Part shown: positions 1-16,000 of the stretch, one piece after another | How positions within the stretch are numbered: position 1 is the first letter of the stretch | Layout of the letters: the number at the start of each line of letters is the position of its first letter | Assembly (NCBI GenBank): GCA_025504975.1 | Contig: JANUWI010000015.1 | Location: forward strand, 868,001-932,000 | Origin: Plenodomus lindquistii | Lineage: Eukaryota > Ascomycota > Dothideomycetes > Pleosporales > Leptosphaeriaceae | DNA: 64,000 bases | Direction: 5' to 3' | The notes under the pieces: model-generated | Seen by the model: the letters and a program-made list of their open reading frames with translations, nothing else | What the model was told of the DNA's origin: nothing | Database searches by the model: none | Translations under genes and position numbers: made by a program

Positions 1-3000
1 TATACTTTTACTAAATTCTATAGAATATCTAGATAGTAACTATTAAGCTATAGTATATACCTTATAATATAAAAATACATTTTTTAATTTTTAATAAGTT
101 AATTAAAGTACTATATAGCTACTATTCTTTAAACCTTCTATAGTATAAACTCTAATACTAGTATTACAATCTAAAATATTTAAGTAGCTATTTAATAGTA
201 TAGCTAAAGTTTTTTAGAGTTTTTAATACCTACTAGTATTTATAATAATTTAATTAAATTCTTTAGTAACCTGTAGCGCAGTTTCTATTATTTTTTTTCT
301 AGTACTAAATTATCTATTTATATAAGTAGATAGTATAAAGTTCTAGATAGAAATACTATCTATATCTACTACTATAATACTAAAAAGTATATTTTTTTAT
401 AACTAACTACTATTTTAATACTTATATTAAAGTAAAGGTTACATATATAATTAGCTTTTTTACTAAAATAAATAAAAAGCTTTATACTAGATTATTTTAG
501 AGCTAGAGTTAAATATACTATTAATAGTAAAAGTAGCTATCTACTATATTACATAGTACGCGTACTATCTATAATTTATAATAGTAATATACTTTAAGCT
601 ATATTATTTTAATTAAAAATTAATTATAATAAATATAATACCTAAAACTATAAAGGCTTTAATATTAGTATTTTAAAATACATTAGTACTCTATCTAACT
701 AGTTATAGAAGTACTAGAAGTCTATAATTAATATAGGTAGTATTCTATACCTAGAAAAATTAAAGCCTATTTACTTTTTAACTCTATATTAGAGTAGAGC
801 TTATCTTTTCTTCTATATAGTACTAGTATTAAAAAAGTTATTAAATCTAGAGTTTTTTATGCTTTTACTAGTTAAAAAAACAGGCTATATTATTACTAGA
901 GTAGCTATAGTAGATTTTCTAATACTTTTTAGTATATAGAATAAGGTTTTTAATTATTTACTAAAGTTTTAAAATCTAGATAATAAGTATATTACTATTC
1001 TCTCTAACCTATAAATTATCTATAAAAATACTTTATAATTAACGCTAATACTCTACAGTAAAAAAGTAAATAGTTAGCTATTAAAAACTATATCTAAACT
1101 AATTATAACTCTACACTAATTAGTATTATTAGATAGTTAGAAAGCTATCTAAAAAACTTTTTATAATAGATTAGAAATATAGGTTTAAATGCGTAATATA
1201 CTAACTAAGTATAAATCTAAATTTAAATGTATATAGAATTTAGCTATAGAGTATAGTATAGTCTACTATATAGATATACTAACGCTTATATATATAGTAG
1301 TATATTTTAAACTACTAGCTATTATATAATTTATTATGCCTAGTATTAGCTATATAGTAAAAATAGGTCTAATACTATTATCTCTATATTTACTATAGAA
1401 TAGAAAGTAAATTATTAGTAGACTATTTATACTAAAAAGTAAAAAATAGCTAAAATTACTAGTTATCTACTCTTTAGTACTAGCTATTTTTATAGATTTA
1501 TTTAAAATTATAATTAAAAAGGACCTATTTTCTACTACGCTATTATAAATTAAGTACTATACTAATTTAACCTAGTACTATAGAGTATAAAGTTTAATTT
1601 ATATATATTCTCTATTTTTATTAGAGAAGTATAGATAGGCTATTTTTATCTATTTAGATAGTAAATAGAAACTTTTTAACTTAGCTTTACTTATATTATT
1701 AAAGCTATTAGAAAAAATATTTATACTACCTAATATAGCGTTAAAAGGCTTAATATTTCTATCTACTACTAAAATACTTTTAAGTAGAATTTAAAACTAA
1801 TACCCTTTTATAGATTAGTAAAAGTATTTAGTTAAATAAAATAAAAACTTGCTATAGTATTATATAGGTATTCTAAATCTACTAGATTATTATATTTATA
1901 GAAATCTATATTTTTTTACTATTTATAGTAAAATAATATTACTTTTATACTATTTAATTTAATTTAATACTATATACATTTTACGTTTTAACTATACTTT
2001 TTTATAGCGTTTAATATATATTTATCTAGGTATTCTATATAGATAAAAGCTATATATACTTATTACGCTAGCTAGTAGCTATAGATATAGACTTCTAGTA
2101 TAATAGATACATAGTAGTTTATAGATACTAATAGAAAAAGTAGAGTACTACTAGATATACTAAAACAATTTACCTATATTAATTTACTAAATATAATATA
2201 TAGAAAGTTTAATAAATAGTAAATAGAATAGCTTTTTATTATCTAACTTAGTATATTTATATTATTACTTTATTAAAATTTAGTATAACTTACTAATATA
2301 TAAGCTATTACGCCTATATTAATTATTTAATAAAGTATTATATAATATGCTACTATCTAGATTTTACTATAGCCTATGTATTTTTACTTTATAATCTATA
2401 TATAACTTGCTAATATGCCTAAAAGTATTACTAGTTTAATATCTATACTATATTAAACTTATTTTTATTTAAAAAGAAATTTTAGTAATTACTATAAATA
2501 AATAGTTTTTATTAAGTAGTGCATTTTAGTTATAGTACTAGATAGTATAAAAACTAGGCTAATAGTATAGCTATAGAGCCTAAATAAAAAGAAAAGTTTT
2601 TACTCTAGACTTTAGTAGCTTTAATTTACTCTAGTAGATACCTAGCCTATATAATTTTATAGTTATACACTTATAAAATTTAATTAATAATATTTTTATT
2701 TAAATATAAATATTTTATTAAAACCTATAATATTATTCTATACTTATTTATAACTATAAAGGCTTAAGCCTATATAAGCTTTTTTCTATATCTATTTTTA
2801 TTTTCTATTATTATAGCGCTAAGGCTTCTTTTTACTAGAATTAAATATTATTATTATTAAAAATATCTAGATTATAAAGCGTAATAGCTTTACAAGTTTT
2901 TTAGTTCTAAATCTATAGTTTATTTATAGTATCTATTATAATACTAATTATTATAGTTCCTGTAAATAAAAAAGTAGTTATTTTCTTTTATAGATTTTAG

Positions 3001-6000
3001 TATAGATAGCTTAAATATTAAAGTAGTTAATCTAAAAAAATAGATATTTAACTACGTTTTTAGTATAGAACCTATTAATAGAGTAAATAGTTTAATAGAA
3101 TTATTTAAGTCTCTATAGAGGTTAGTAATAGGTTAACTTTACTTTATATAATTAGTAAGTCCTCTACTACTTTATTAAAAATTATAAAAAAGAGATATAA
3201 TATTAGATGCTTCTAGAGTACTATAATAGTAGTAAAGTAATATAACTAATTGTATTTATTATAATAAGTTAGTTATAGTAGTTAGATATTAGTTTATATT
3301 AGTAAGTATAAATAGTACTATACTATATAGTACTTAGTTTTTTTTTAGTACTTTTAGTAGTATATATTACAGTTCTAGGCTAATAGTTATAAAAGAATTC
3401 TATTTTCTTTAATTATATATAGTAAATAGTCTTATTTAGTTTTTTTATAATATAGTAATAATTAATAAATTTAGACTTCTCTAAAGTTTTACTAATATCT
3501 AGGTAGAAGGCTAATTACTTTTCTATATAATATTATAGACTTATTATAAACTTCTTTTCTATATTCTAGATCTCTAGCTATAGAAATATAAAGGTATTAA
3601 TTATTTTTACTATTTTAAGTATATAGGCCTTTATACTATAAAAGAAATATTTCTAGAACACTTTTTACGTTTAAATAATATAAAAGCTATAAGTTTATAA
3701 ATAGTAAAGTTTAGTAGTTCTAAAAAATAAAGTATTAGAAATCTTCTATCTATAGTATTTAGGGCTTTAATAAATACTACTAGTTTAGAGAAACTATTTA
3801 TAGATAGATTAGCTACGCTTTTTTTTAAGCTTAAAAAGTTATAGATACTAAGCTTAATTAACTTTACTACTTTAAAAATTACTATATCTATAGATGTATA
3901 GTATAGCTTAGAGAGCTATAGTTTAAATTATAGTACTAAAATAGTATAGTAAAGAATATAAATATAAATAATATTTTTAAAACTTATATATATATAACTA
4001 TTACTAATAGCATTTTAGAATACTTTTATTACCTTTTACTTAGTATAGACCTATAGGTAATACCTTTAAAAACTAATTATAATTAGTAAAAGTAATTTTA
4101 ATAATATAATTAGTAAAAGTACCTAAAGTTTATATACTAGCTATAAAGCCTAATATAACTATAGGTAATAAAAAAAAAAATGTAAAATAAACCTAAATTC
4201 TTTATACTAGATTTAAATTTTAAGTAAATAGCTATTATCTATAGTTATATTCTTTTATCTAAAGAATAGAGAGTAAATAAGCTACTATATAATTATAAAA
4301 CAAAGTTCTATTATATATAATTAGTTTAAATAAAACTATTTATTAACTTTTATATACGCGTAAACTATACTATAACTACTATAACTACTATACTACTTTA
4401 TACTCTATAATAGTTATCTATTACTATTAATTCTACTTCTACTATTTATAGAGTAGTATAAATCCTTACTACTTATACTAGTTATTAAATCTTAATATTA
4501 TATAGATATTACTTTTTTAAATACTATATTATAGTGTTAGTTGCCTATAAATATAGTACACGTACGTTTATATAAAATTATAATATATACTAATAGTATA
4601 AAATTTTATAGAAACTAGGTTTAACTAGAAAGTCTATTTAATTATTTTATTATCTATAAAGTAATACTATTTTTTTATAGCTTTACTAGTAATCTTTTAA
4701 TTTATACCTTTAAAAATAGATTAATATACTATTAACTACACGCTGCTTCTAAAATATAAAATAGAACTTTATAACTATTTTATTACTAAAGTATTCTAGA
4801 GCTTTTATAAGTTTTTTATAGAAAAATAGAAGCTAGTTTACACTTTCTAGGTATTATAAAACGCAAAAGAAATTTCTAATATAATTCTTCTAGAAATTAT
4901 ACCTAGCTATTTAAAGCTATTTTATATATAAATAGCTTTTACTTAAATTTCTAATATTAACTTTAACTAGAAGCTCTAGATTCTAATATATATTACTATA
5001 GTAGATAGAAAGGTAGTTAAAGGTACTTTTATTATAACTTTAAAAGAATTAAATAAGTTTAAACTAGGTATACTATCTAAAAGTATAAACTAAAAGTAAT
5101 TTAAAAGCTACTACTATAATATATTAGAAAGGTAAAGTAAAGCTAGACTTTAAATTAATATACAGCTAACTAGATAATAGCTTTAATAACTATAATATTA
5201 GAGCTTAGGTTATTATAGTATAGTAAAAGGACTTTAAAACGTTATTTAATCTATATAATCTATAGAAAGTAGTTTTAAAAGCCTATTAATAGCTTATAAT
5301 AGAGCTAAAATAGTTATTATAGAATTTTAAGTTTAGTAGTTATACGTACTATTACCTCTAGCCTAACTCTACTAAATACAATTTCTAGAAATAAAAACCT
5401 ATAAGCTAAGCTATAGGTTACTTAATCTATATAGACTTATAGGTAAAGCTAGCTATTCTAAAACTTCTATTTAGTTATATAGTATTTATATTATTAACGC
5501 TAATAGTATACTTTCTAGAGGTTAGAGAGGTTTATATACTATAGAATCTATAGAGTAGATATAAATACTAATTCTATCTAGACTATAAGCTAAGGAATAG
5601 AGCTATAGCTTTATCTAGCTAATTTTAAACTAGTAGAAAAGTAAAAAGATTTATTTATCTATAATATTAAACTCTTTTTACTTTCTAAATTTAATAGAAC
5701 TATAATTTTAAACTGCCTGTAATACTATATAATATAGCTAGCTTAAAATTTATAAATTAAGCTTTAGAGTATTAATGCTGCGTAGAAAGTTAATTTAAAC
5801 ATAGTATTTTTATTTAGAGTAAGCTTTAGTAGTAGGATAGTATTATAAGTATTTTTAATAAATTCTCTATTCTAGATTAGAGGTATAGTGCTGCAAGCTC
5901 TTTTTCTATAGAAGTATTACTAAAGCTCTATATAGTATACTAGTGTACCTATTAGCTAGAAATAAGCGTCTCAAAAAAGCTTTAAAGTATTAAAACTAAT

Positions 6001-9000
6001 CTAGGTAATACCTAATATATTGCCTAGATTAGAATTAGCTTCTCTAGAAGCTATATAGATAGGCTCTATATTTTTAATATTATATTCTTATTTAAGAATA
6101 TAAAAAGTAGAGACTATAGATAAAAAACTTAGAAATAAAACTAAATATTCTAATAGAAAGGTTAGTATCTTTATCTAGTATAGATCTAAAAATAAACACG
6201 TTAATATATAATAAACGTAAAATACTATTAAATAGATAAAAATATACTAGTAAGTTTATATTAATTTTAAAGTATAGGCTAGTAAAACGTATGTATAGAA
6301 TATATATAAAATACTCTTTTTAGAATTTAATATATTCTATAAAAAGTGCGTAGATTAAAAAAAGAATTCTATATAGATTATAGGTTTTCTATAGTAGTTT
6401 TATAAAGTAGAAAATAATTAATATTATATTTAATAAAGTAGAAATTATACTTAGAGACCTTTTTTTTAAAAAAATAATAGGTATAGAATTGTCTAAATTA
6501 GAATAGCTTTAGAAATTTAAAAGAAAAATAGGTAGAAAGTCTAAAGTATAAAAGTATTTTACTTTAGAGTATATTTTAGGTTTTAGATATAATACTATTA
6601 CTTATTATAGCTCTGTTTTTTTTTTCTATTTTTTATATTTATTATTTTTAATTTTTCTATAAAGAAACACGTATTCTATAGTCTATTTCTATATAGAATA
6701 CTATATTAGTATAGATTCTCTACTAAATTAATAATAGTAGTTTACTTTACTTTTTATTCTATTTTTTTTACTTTAAGTTCTAGCTGTATACTACGCCTCT
6801 TTTTTTCTACTATTAATATTCTCTTTAATTTTACTTCTCTAGCCTAACTACCTACTTTTAAATACTAAAGTATACTTTTTTTTTTTACTTTTTACTATTA
6901 TTATCTTTTTATCTAGTAATTCTATAATAGTAAAAAGCTGCGTACTACTAATTTATATATATAAATTAGATACTTTTTATAAATCTAAAAGTATAATATT
7001 AATAGTAAGTACGTTAGTATAATTAGTAAAAGTATTTATATAGATATAGTATAAAAATAGAGTAGTAAAGTAAATATATTACTAGAGAATAAATATACAT
7101 TTATTATATAGTATTATATTAAGCTCTAGTAATAGAAAAAAGGATTAGAGAATTACTAGAAGCGACTAGAGGTATAATAGAAAGAAAAAGAAAGGTTTTA
7201 CTAATATATATACTATAAAAAAAAAGATAGAGGTAGATAGTAGAGTAAGTATATTAGGTATTTTAAATAAAGCTAGCTTATAATAGCTATAAAATAAAAA
7301 ATAAAGTAAAAGTACTATAGAAAGTTAAAAGTATAATAAAGTAGTTAAATAGTAGAAAGAAATAAATATATAAGATATTTACTCTAAATTTATTTAAGTA
7401 GTAATAGATTAATTAGTACCTACCTCTAAAATTTAACTAACTAACTTTATAAAGTAAAGTTTATTTTTTACTTACGTTATAATTATTAACTCTATAAAAT
7501 TCCTTTCTAAAATACTATTACTCTATAAACTTAATTAATATAGTTTTTTACCTAGAAGATATTACATAAAGTTAAAAGATATAGTTTATAATAAAGTATT
7601 TAAGTAGTAGTATAATCTAATTAATTATTTTTATAAAAATAATATAGCTATTTCTAGTTACGTTACTTTTTATATAATTAGTAGAGGTTATAAGTCTAAC
7701 TAGCTTATAGTAGTTTTTAGTCTAGTTACTATAATACATTATTATTTATATTTATTTCTACTTTATCTAAATATTTAGAATACGTTAAGTATACTACTAA
7801 CTAATTTAAAATAGTATCTACTTGTATAATTACTAGCTATAATTATAAAATTATAGAGAAGTAGGTGCTTTATTCTCTTTATTTAACTAAATAAAAGCTT
7901 AGGCTATTTTAAAATTAGATAGAAATACTAAAAGCAAATAACTTTATATAAACTTATAGTAAAAGATTAGAGTTATAGTATTTTTCTAGAGAACGTTTTA
8001 GTTTTATAGGCTATATATTATATCGCTCTATTTAAAATCTCTAGAATAAACTAGCGTAGCTTTTAGTACTATTTATATAATAAATATATTTAGTTAGGCT
8101 ATATATACTATAAAAGTAAAATATTTTAATTATATTTATATATGCGTCTAGTAGGTATATACTACTAGATAGTAGCCTAAAGCTAAACTATATTCTTTTA
8201 AGTATTTACTTTATATATTTTACGCGTATAGCTATACTTAATAATATAATACTAAGTAATAAAAGCTAGAGAGAATTTCTATAATTCTTTCTATTAGTTA
8301 GAGTCTATAGGTAAAAGCTTTAATGTAGTAGTAATTACTCTATTTAAACTTTTATTTTTATTTAGTTACTAGAAGCTTAACCTATAATTATCCCTTTTTT
8401 TTTTAAACTATAGTAGATCTACTCTAAACTCTCTAAAACCTTAAGAATCTAGAACGTTCTATTCCTTTAGTAAAATATAATAGCAATCTATAGAATAGTA
8501 AAATCTAGAGTAAAAAAAAGTAGAAAAAGGTAGTTATTTTTATGTAGTTCTATTTTACTAGTCTATATATTACTATATATATTTAAAATAAAAAAGTATA
8601 TTAAAATAGCTTTATAAAACTTTTTATTTAATATATATCTAGAAACCTTTACGTATATTAGAAAAGAAATAAAATAGCTACTTTATAATTTTTTATAAAT
8701 AATTAAAAGAAAATATATTTAGCTTACTTTAACTATTATATATAAAAGCTATTAAGCTAGTAGTAAATATAGGCCTATAGTAGAAATTAGTTATAAAATA
8801 TATTTAAAATCTCTAAAACTATATTTTAGAACCTATAGATATAAAAGATCTACTAATATATAAAAATACTACTATTATATAGAGTTTTATATCTTTAGTA
8901 GTATAAGCTTAGAATAGTAATATCTAGACTATAGTAATTAGTAATAAATTTTATAACTTTAGTAGTAATCTATATACTTTTTTATAAGTAGTATATAATA

Positions 9001-9780
9001 TAATCTATTTATAATACGCTATAGAATAGATTTTTTTATAGTAATACTTTATCTAATACTCTTTTACTAATTTATAGAGTAAATTTAATTTCTATATATA
9101 TTACTACTTACGTAAAACGTTTTAACTTACATTTTATAACTTACTAATATTAGTAAAGTTCTAGTAGATAAATATAAATAATAGTAGATTTAGAATTATT
9201 AGCTAGCTATATCTATTACTATATAGTAATTATATATAAAAAAGCCTATTTTCTTTACCTACTCTAAAATTTATATAATATATTAGTAAATAAAAAACTT
9301 TATAGTGTATACCTAGCTAGTAACTAGAAAAATTATCTCTAGTAGAGTATATAGTAGCTAGTATTATAGAGTTACTTTAATAGCTAGTAAAAAAAGTTAA
9401 ATAGCTATATAACTATTTTTTTATTATAGTTATTTTAAATCTAAATAAAACTATATACTTTTTATAACGCTTTTAGATATATACTTTTTATATATTTAGT
9501 ATTGTATTTTACTTGCGCTTTCTAGCTGTGTAGAGACTATTATATTATAATATAAATAAACTAGTTAAAAAATTTATGTAAAATAGCTATAGAGAGGTAA
9601 AATTAATATTATAAAAGCTCTAGTAACTTTACTATAAGTACTAGTAGCGTAAATATAACTATAATTTTACTTAAAAAAATAATAAAAGCTACTAAATATA
9701 AAGTAGTATCTAGTTTACTTTATAGAATATATATAGTTATAGTTATACTATATAATAGAGTAGAATAATAGCATTTTACA
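1..9780. other. Unassigned RIP'd DNA, no recognisable gene
   Basis: I see no open frame of useful length, no repeat array and no protein motif that survives reversing RIP. I translated 450-2700 on the plus strand and found nothing I could assign. The stretch is most likely decayed transposon sequence, by analogy with the identifiable parts of the window, but that is inference. Confidence 0.5.
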
Positions 9781-9794
9781 TACTTTTTTTTTAA

Positions 9795-10090
9795 TATTAT
9801 CCTAAATTAGCTTAGGTAAACCTCTACTAGCTTTTATTTTATACTAAAAAAAATTATATAAATAGAAAATAGTAATCTATATAGTTTTAATACATCTATA
9901 GCTTAGTACCTCTATAATATAATATAGAAGCTAGTAAAAGCTTATCTAAGCTAATTTAATTTTTAAGCTACTATAGAGTATAGACGTATTAGATTAGATA
10001 TAAAATAATCTATGCTATTTTAATATACTAATAGCTTAGCCTTTTTTTAATATAATATAGAGGATAGTAAAGGTTTAATCTAATATATCT
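9795..10090. repeat. Cluster of degenerate inverted repeats
   Basis: A segment near 9798-9840 reads approximately as the reverse complement of 9915-9965. A third related arm lies at 10047-10086, in the same orientation as the second. The shared core has the pattern taaattagcttagrtaa followed by ctactagcttt, with mostly transition differences. This could be a small foldback element or MITE remnant, or nested copies of one terminal repeat. No target-site duplication was recognised. Confidence 0.4.
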
Positions 10091-13000
10091 AGATACTATA
10101 GATTGTATTATAAAGTAAGTAAAAGTACTATAGAATCCTACTAGAATACTTTAGTATATTATTTAAAGTTAAAAGTACTTTTTAATAGAAACTATTAACT
10201 ATATATAGTACTTTTTACAGCTCTAATATAGTATAATGCTATTTCTAATAAAATATTTATAAAAAGTCTAGACTTAGCTAGTCTAGAAAGAATATATAGA
10301 ATATAAATAACTTAGTACTTTACTATATTAGAGTAAGTATAAAACATAGCCTATAGAAGTATACTACTACTAAAAATAGAATAGTAAATTAGATATATTA
10401 TAATATATATATTATAAATATTAAAGGCTTTATAGTTTTACTTTTTAATGTATTAAAAGTAAGCTAGATTTATTAGACTACTATTTTATTAGTTCTATAA
10501 TAATTTAATTAATAAAAAAAAAGTAGATACTATTTTTAAACAGGATTACTAAAGGAGCACGCTTAATTCTAGAAAAAAACTTAATTTAAAAAAAGAAATA
10601 TATTAGAGTAACCTAGTCTACTATAAAAAACTAGGCGTTTTTATAAAAATATATTAATACATTTTCTAATTACACGCCTAATTAAATAAAAACTATATTT
10701 AAAACTATTAATAGAGTATTATATAAAATACTTATTTTTTATACTAATAAGCTCTATTAAACTAATTATATAATTATAGACGTGTTCTAATAGCTTATTT
10801 ATACTTTAAATTAAAAAAATAGAAGTTATATAAATAGAACTAATACTATTAGAAATAATACTTAAACTTTAAAAATAGAAAACTGTATATAAAGTTATAA
10901 AAGGGTTTTAAACCTAATATATTAGATAGAAACGTCTAAAAAGATAGTTATAAATATAGTATATCTAATACTATTAAATTAAAGTAATAATTTAAACCTA
11001 AAAGTTAAATAAATAGAGTTTAAACTTCTAAATAACCTATATAAAGCTATTACTATACATAAATCTACTTTTTAATTTTTAGTTTATACTATTAAAAAGT
11101 ATTACTAAATAAAATAATAATTTTATTTTTATATAAATTTAAATTAGGTAGCTGTCTAAATTTAATATCTAATTCTAATTTTTTTTAATACTATATATAT
11201 TCTTTTTTTATCTTTTTATATAACTCTTCTAATTTTATATTAGTATACTTAGATAGTATATATAGGCTGTTTCTCTATACTTCTAGAAAATTCTTTTAAA
11301 CTTTATAGTATACTTCTAAATAGATTTTATAGTTATTATTAAAGCGTTGTAATTACCTAATACTACTAGATAATAGACTTTATAAAATTGCTTAAGCTAA
11401 TTTATAGTTCTTTTTATTTAGAAAATAGGTAGTTTTTCTCTAATATAGCTAAAAAGCCCTCTACTATAGAGACTAAAAGTAAAAATTTAGATTTACTAAA
11501 AGAATTAAATAAACCTAAAGTAAATTACTATTTATAGTAGAGAAAGTACGCAGCTAGCTTTAGAGCTGTTAAAAAAAAGCGTATTAACTTTAAAAACTAC
11601 TATAAAAAGGTACAGTTAAAACTAGATTATATAAAAAAGCTTCTAGAGATCTAGAATAAGTTATATTATATTAAGCTTTAAGTATACATTTAATAAGTTA
11701 AAGTATAGTAAAGTTTTATAAATATACTATAGATAAATTAAAAAATATAAAATACTAATAAAAATATCTATAAAGCAATTTTAAAAATAGTTTTTAGACT
11801 ACAAACTAGGTACTATAATAGTTATAGTTTATAGATTAATTTTAGTAACCTAAGTAAAACGTAACTATATCTATTAATAATATATAAAGCTATAAATTAA
11901 ACTCTTTATATTTTAATTTATAGCTAATAGAAGTTTTTACTATAGCTTTTATATAAAAACTACTATTAAAGTATATTATAACTATACGTTTATTATAATC
12001 TAACTATACTATAGTTAGTTTACTATATTTACTTTTCTTTATATTCTATATATAACTATATAGAAAATAACGTTTTTTTTAAGTATAGTATATTAATATC
12101 TAGTTTATATTAGACTACCTATTTATATAAATAATAGGTTATACAATCTATTTTAACTATTTTATAGCTTTAACTTGCGTATAAAGCTAGATTACCTTTT
12201 ATTTTTAGTACTATATTTAAGTTAATCTTTATAGAGTAATAGAATCTAGTTAATATACAGACTAAATAATATTAATTAAATAGATATAATTTTTACATAT
12301 AGTATACTAAATCTAACTATTTTTATTTTTCTAATTTTTTTAAACTTATAGATTATACCTAGATTATAGTCTAGACTTTCTATAGTAAATAAATACTAGA
12401 AAAAAGCTAAATATAACTCTTTTATAAAATACATTAATTTAATAATTTAAACTATAGATATTATTTTATTATTATATAATTTAAAAGAACTATATTAGTT
12501 TTATTTATTATTCTATAATTAAGCTAACGCTGTAGCAGGCCTAACTTCTTTCTATTAGACTAGGTAGAAATTCTATAAATTATAAAAAAGTATATTCTAA
12601 TATAACTTATATACTTACTATAGAGATAAAGAGTTTTATCTATAAATAGTATTTTATAGAATTTATAGCTAAGTCTAAAGCTAATAGAAAAATAAAGTTA
12701 GAAAGTAATAATAGTCTAGAAACTAATAGAAAAATTTAGCGTAGGCAGAAAAACTAATACTAGCGCTATTATAACTAGATATAACTTATAAAGTAAAAAA
12801 AAAGTAAATAGCTAGTAGATAATACATATTATCTAGTAGAAAAAGATTCTCTAATATAGATAAAAGTAGAGCGAGGTATTTTATAAGTAACTAGTAGATA
12901 ATATTACGTTTATACTATTATAATAGTATAAGTTATTTTTATAACTTTTTTATACACTTTTTATTTTAACTTTAACCTTCTAAAGCTACTATATATAGGC

Positions 13001-16000
13001 TTTAACTTAATACGTTACTATATTATATTATAAACTATAGAATTTATATAAGTGCAGCTAATAAAGTAATATAGAATATTATATTTATATTAAGTATAAC
13101 TTACTAATATACTCTAGACTATTAGTAAAACTTTTAAAAAGTAACTAATTACTTTACTATATAATATTTTTGCTATGCTTTTTATTAAAATTCTTTCTAC
13201 TATTTTAAATATTTTACTAGAAAATAAGGTGCGTAGATAGATATTAAAGTTATTTAAATAACTATTATAGCTCTATTATATTATATTTAGCTATAAACTT
13301 TATACTATATATTTATCTACTATTATAATTAGCCTAGATACTAAGTATATAAATACTTTTAGAATTTTCTTTTAATATTATAGTACGTATATAAAGCGTG
13401 TAGTAATTAATATACACTTTTTTATTAATTATATTATCTATACTAAAAAAAAGATAATAAAATAAATAATTCTATATAGAGACTAGAGGCACTTAATATT
13501 CTATAATTTTAAAAACTTAAAAGCCTATTTATTATAGTTTTTCTAACTTTTAAAGTACTAAAGATAATTACACTTTAGAGTCTCTATACTATAAGAACTT
13601 ATAAAAATACTATATTAAAATAGCTTAAGAAAATATATTTAAAACTTATATTATTAATAATTCTATTTTTTATGCGCTTTAGAAATAAGCTCTAAATATA
13701 TAGTAAATCTAAATAGCTTAATTCTTTTATTTTTCTAATACCTATTAATTTATGCCTAGTAGAAGTCTTTTTTATAGGCATATATAGAAACTTTACTTAT
13801 TTTATATTTTATATAAAATTTAGAGATAGTTAAAATAACTATATATTTTTACTATCTAAAGCTAATACTAATTATACTAAGTAGAGTAAACGTCTAGGTA
13901 TTATATTACTTTTAGATATAATAAGCTTTAAACTTTATACTATTTTAGTATTATAGTATAGCTAGGCTATATAGATAAATAAACGTATTTTTTTACTAAT
14001 GTATTATATAAATAGCTTAATTCTATTTAGTTTAAATACTTAGAGTTTAATTAACTCTATATTAGAAGTAAACTTCTAATAGAACTTTTTAGTAAAGCCT
14101 AGTTTTTAAAAATATTTTTTCTAGTTATAATATAGTTTTTAAACTTTTAGTTATAGTATTAAACTTTTAACGCGTTTATAAAGTTAGTTACTAATAGTAT
14201 TATTATAAAGATATTTTTAATATATATTTATATAGAGGAATATAGTATAAGCTTTACTAAGTAGAATAATAATAATAATAACTATATATAGTTATTAGAA
14301 TATAGTTAGAACTAGGTAGTAAATCTAGATATATCTTTTAGAAAGAAACTAGATATTCTTAAGAAAATATATTATATTAGGTTACTAGTATAGAAGTAGA
14401 AATATTATACATAATTAATAATTGTAATTTAATAAGTTCTTCTATATATAACCTAAAATATAGTAGTTAAAAAAAGCTTTCTATTAAAACAATTATTTTT
14501 TAATTTATTAGTTTATAACAAGGTAAAAAAATATTAAAAGATTTTAATAAAAAGAAACTTTTTATAACTATTATATATTTTTATATATCTACTAGCGCTA
14601 GGTTAAATACACTAAAAAAGTAAATTAAATAATACTTTTAAAAGCGCTAACTATTATTTTACTAGGTTTAGAATAGTTATTTACTACTATACTATTATTA
14701 TTATATATATAGCTTTTAATTTTTACTTTCTAAGTATTATTTACTTTAGAAGTACCTAGGTACTAAGCACCTACGCAACTCTAGCTATTATAAAAAAAGC
14801 TATAGCTTTTAGTCTTTAGAAACTAATTAATATAAAACTATTAAAGGATGCTAAATACGTATATATAGAATTAGTAGTTAAGTTTAAAATTAATAGTAAT
14901 TAATATAATATTATTTAAATAATCTATATAGATATATATTTTTAATAAGCTAATAAATACCTAATATCTACGCTATTTTATTTCTAAATATAAGTAAAGC
15001 TATATAGCCTATTAAGTTTAAAATTCTAAATAAAAAGAGCTTATAGAATACTTTAGGCTTTTACTTATTAGAATCTATATAGTTCTACTATAGTACTATA
15101 CTTATAGTCTATACTATAATTACTTCTAATAGTAGTAAAGCTATAAAAACCTTTATTAGAAAATCTATTATTAAAAATACTAATATATAGATATAGAAAT
15201 CAAGTAGGCTTTAATATAAATATATATAGATATATATAAATGTATTTTTATAATAAACCTATTTATTAACTATACTATATATAAAATTATAGGTTTATAA
15301 CTTTATACTTTTTATAATTACTATATTCTATTACTAATACTAGATATAGCTAATAGAGTAAATACTATTTTTTTTAATTATTCTACACGCGTTACTCTAA
15401 CTAACTTTATATTTATTACTTTTAGCTTATACTAGTTTTATTTAAGTAGTACAATTTATATTAAACGTATAGTAATTTATCTCTATTTAAAGTATAGAAG
15501 TCTAATTATAAATTTCTCTAGTATAGGTAAAAGTATCTGCGTAAATACTAGAACTACTTTATTTATCTCTCTAGTAAACACGTTGCATTCTATTTTATAA
15601 ATAATAATAATATAATAAGTTTAATAAGTATTAACTTAAAGTTCTAGACTTTTCTATTTAATTAATATTAACTAAAGCGTAGTTTATAAACAATTTATAT
15701 TTATAATTTAGCTAAATCTAGCTAAATACTACTAGACTAGATAGTAGATTTATTAGTACTATAAAAAAAAAGTTTTAAAATTTACTAGAGTTTTAATAGA
15801 GATAATTACTATAATAGAAAACTATAAGTTTCTATATCTAATCTCTATCTATTAAAAATCTAATCTAATAGCTACTATTATAATAGGTAGACTCTAGAGC
15901 GTTAGTAGTATATATAGAAGAAAATAAGTAAAAGTATACGTTTTAACTAGAAATCTAGGTTATTTAAAGTTTTCCTTCTAGTAAATTAAATAGATCTAGA

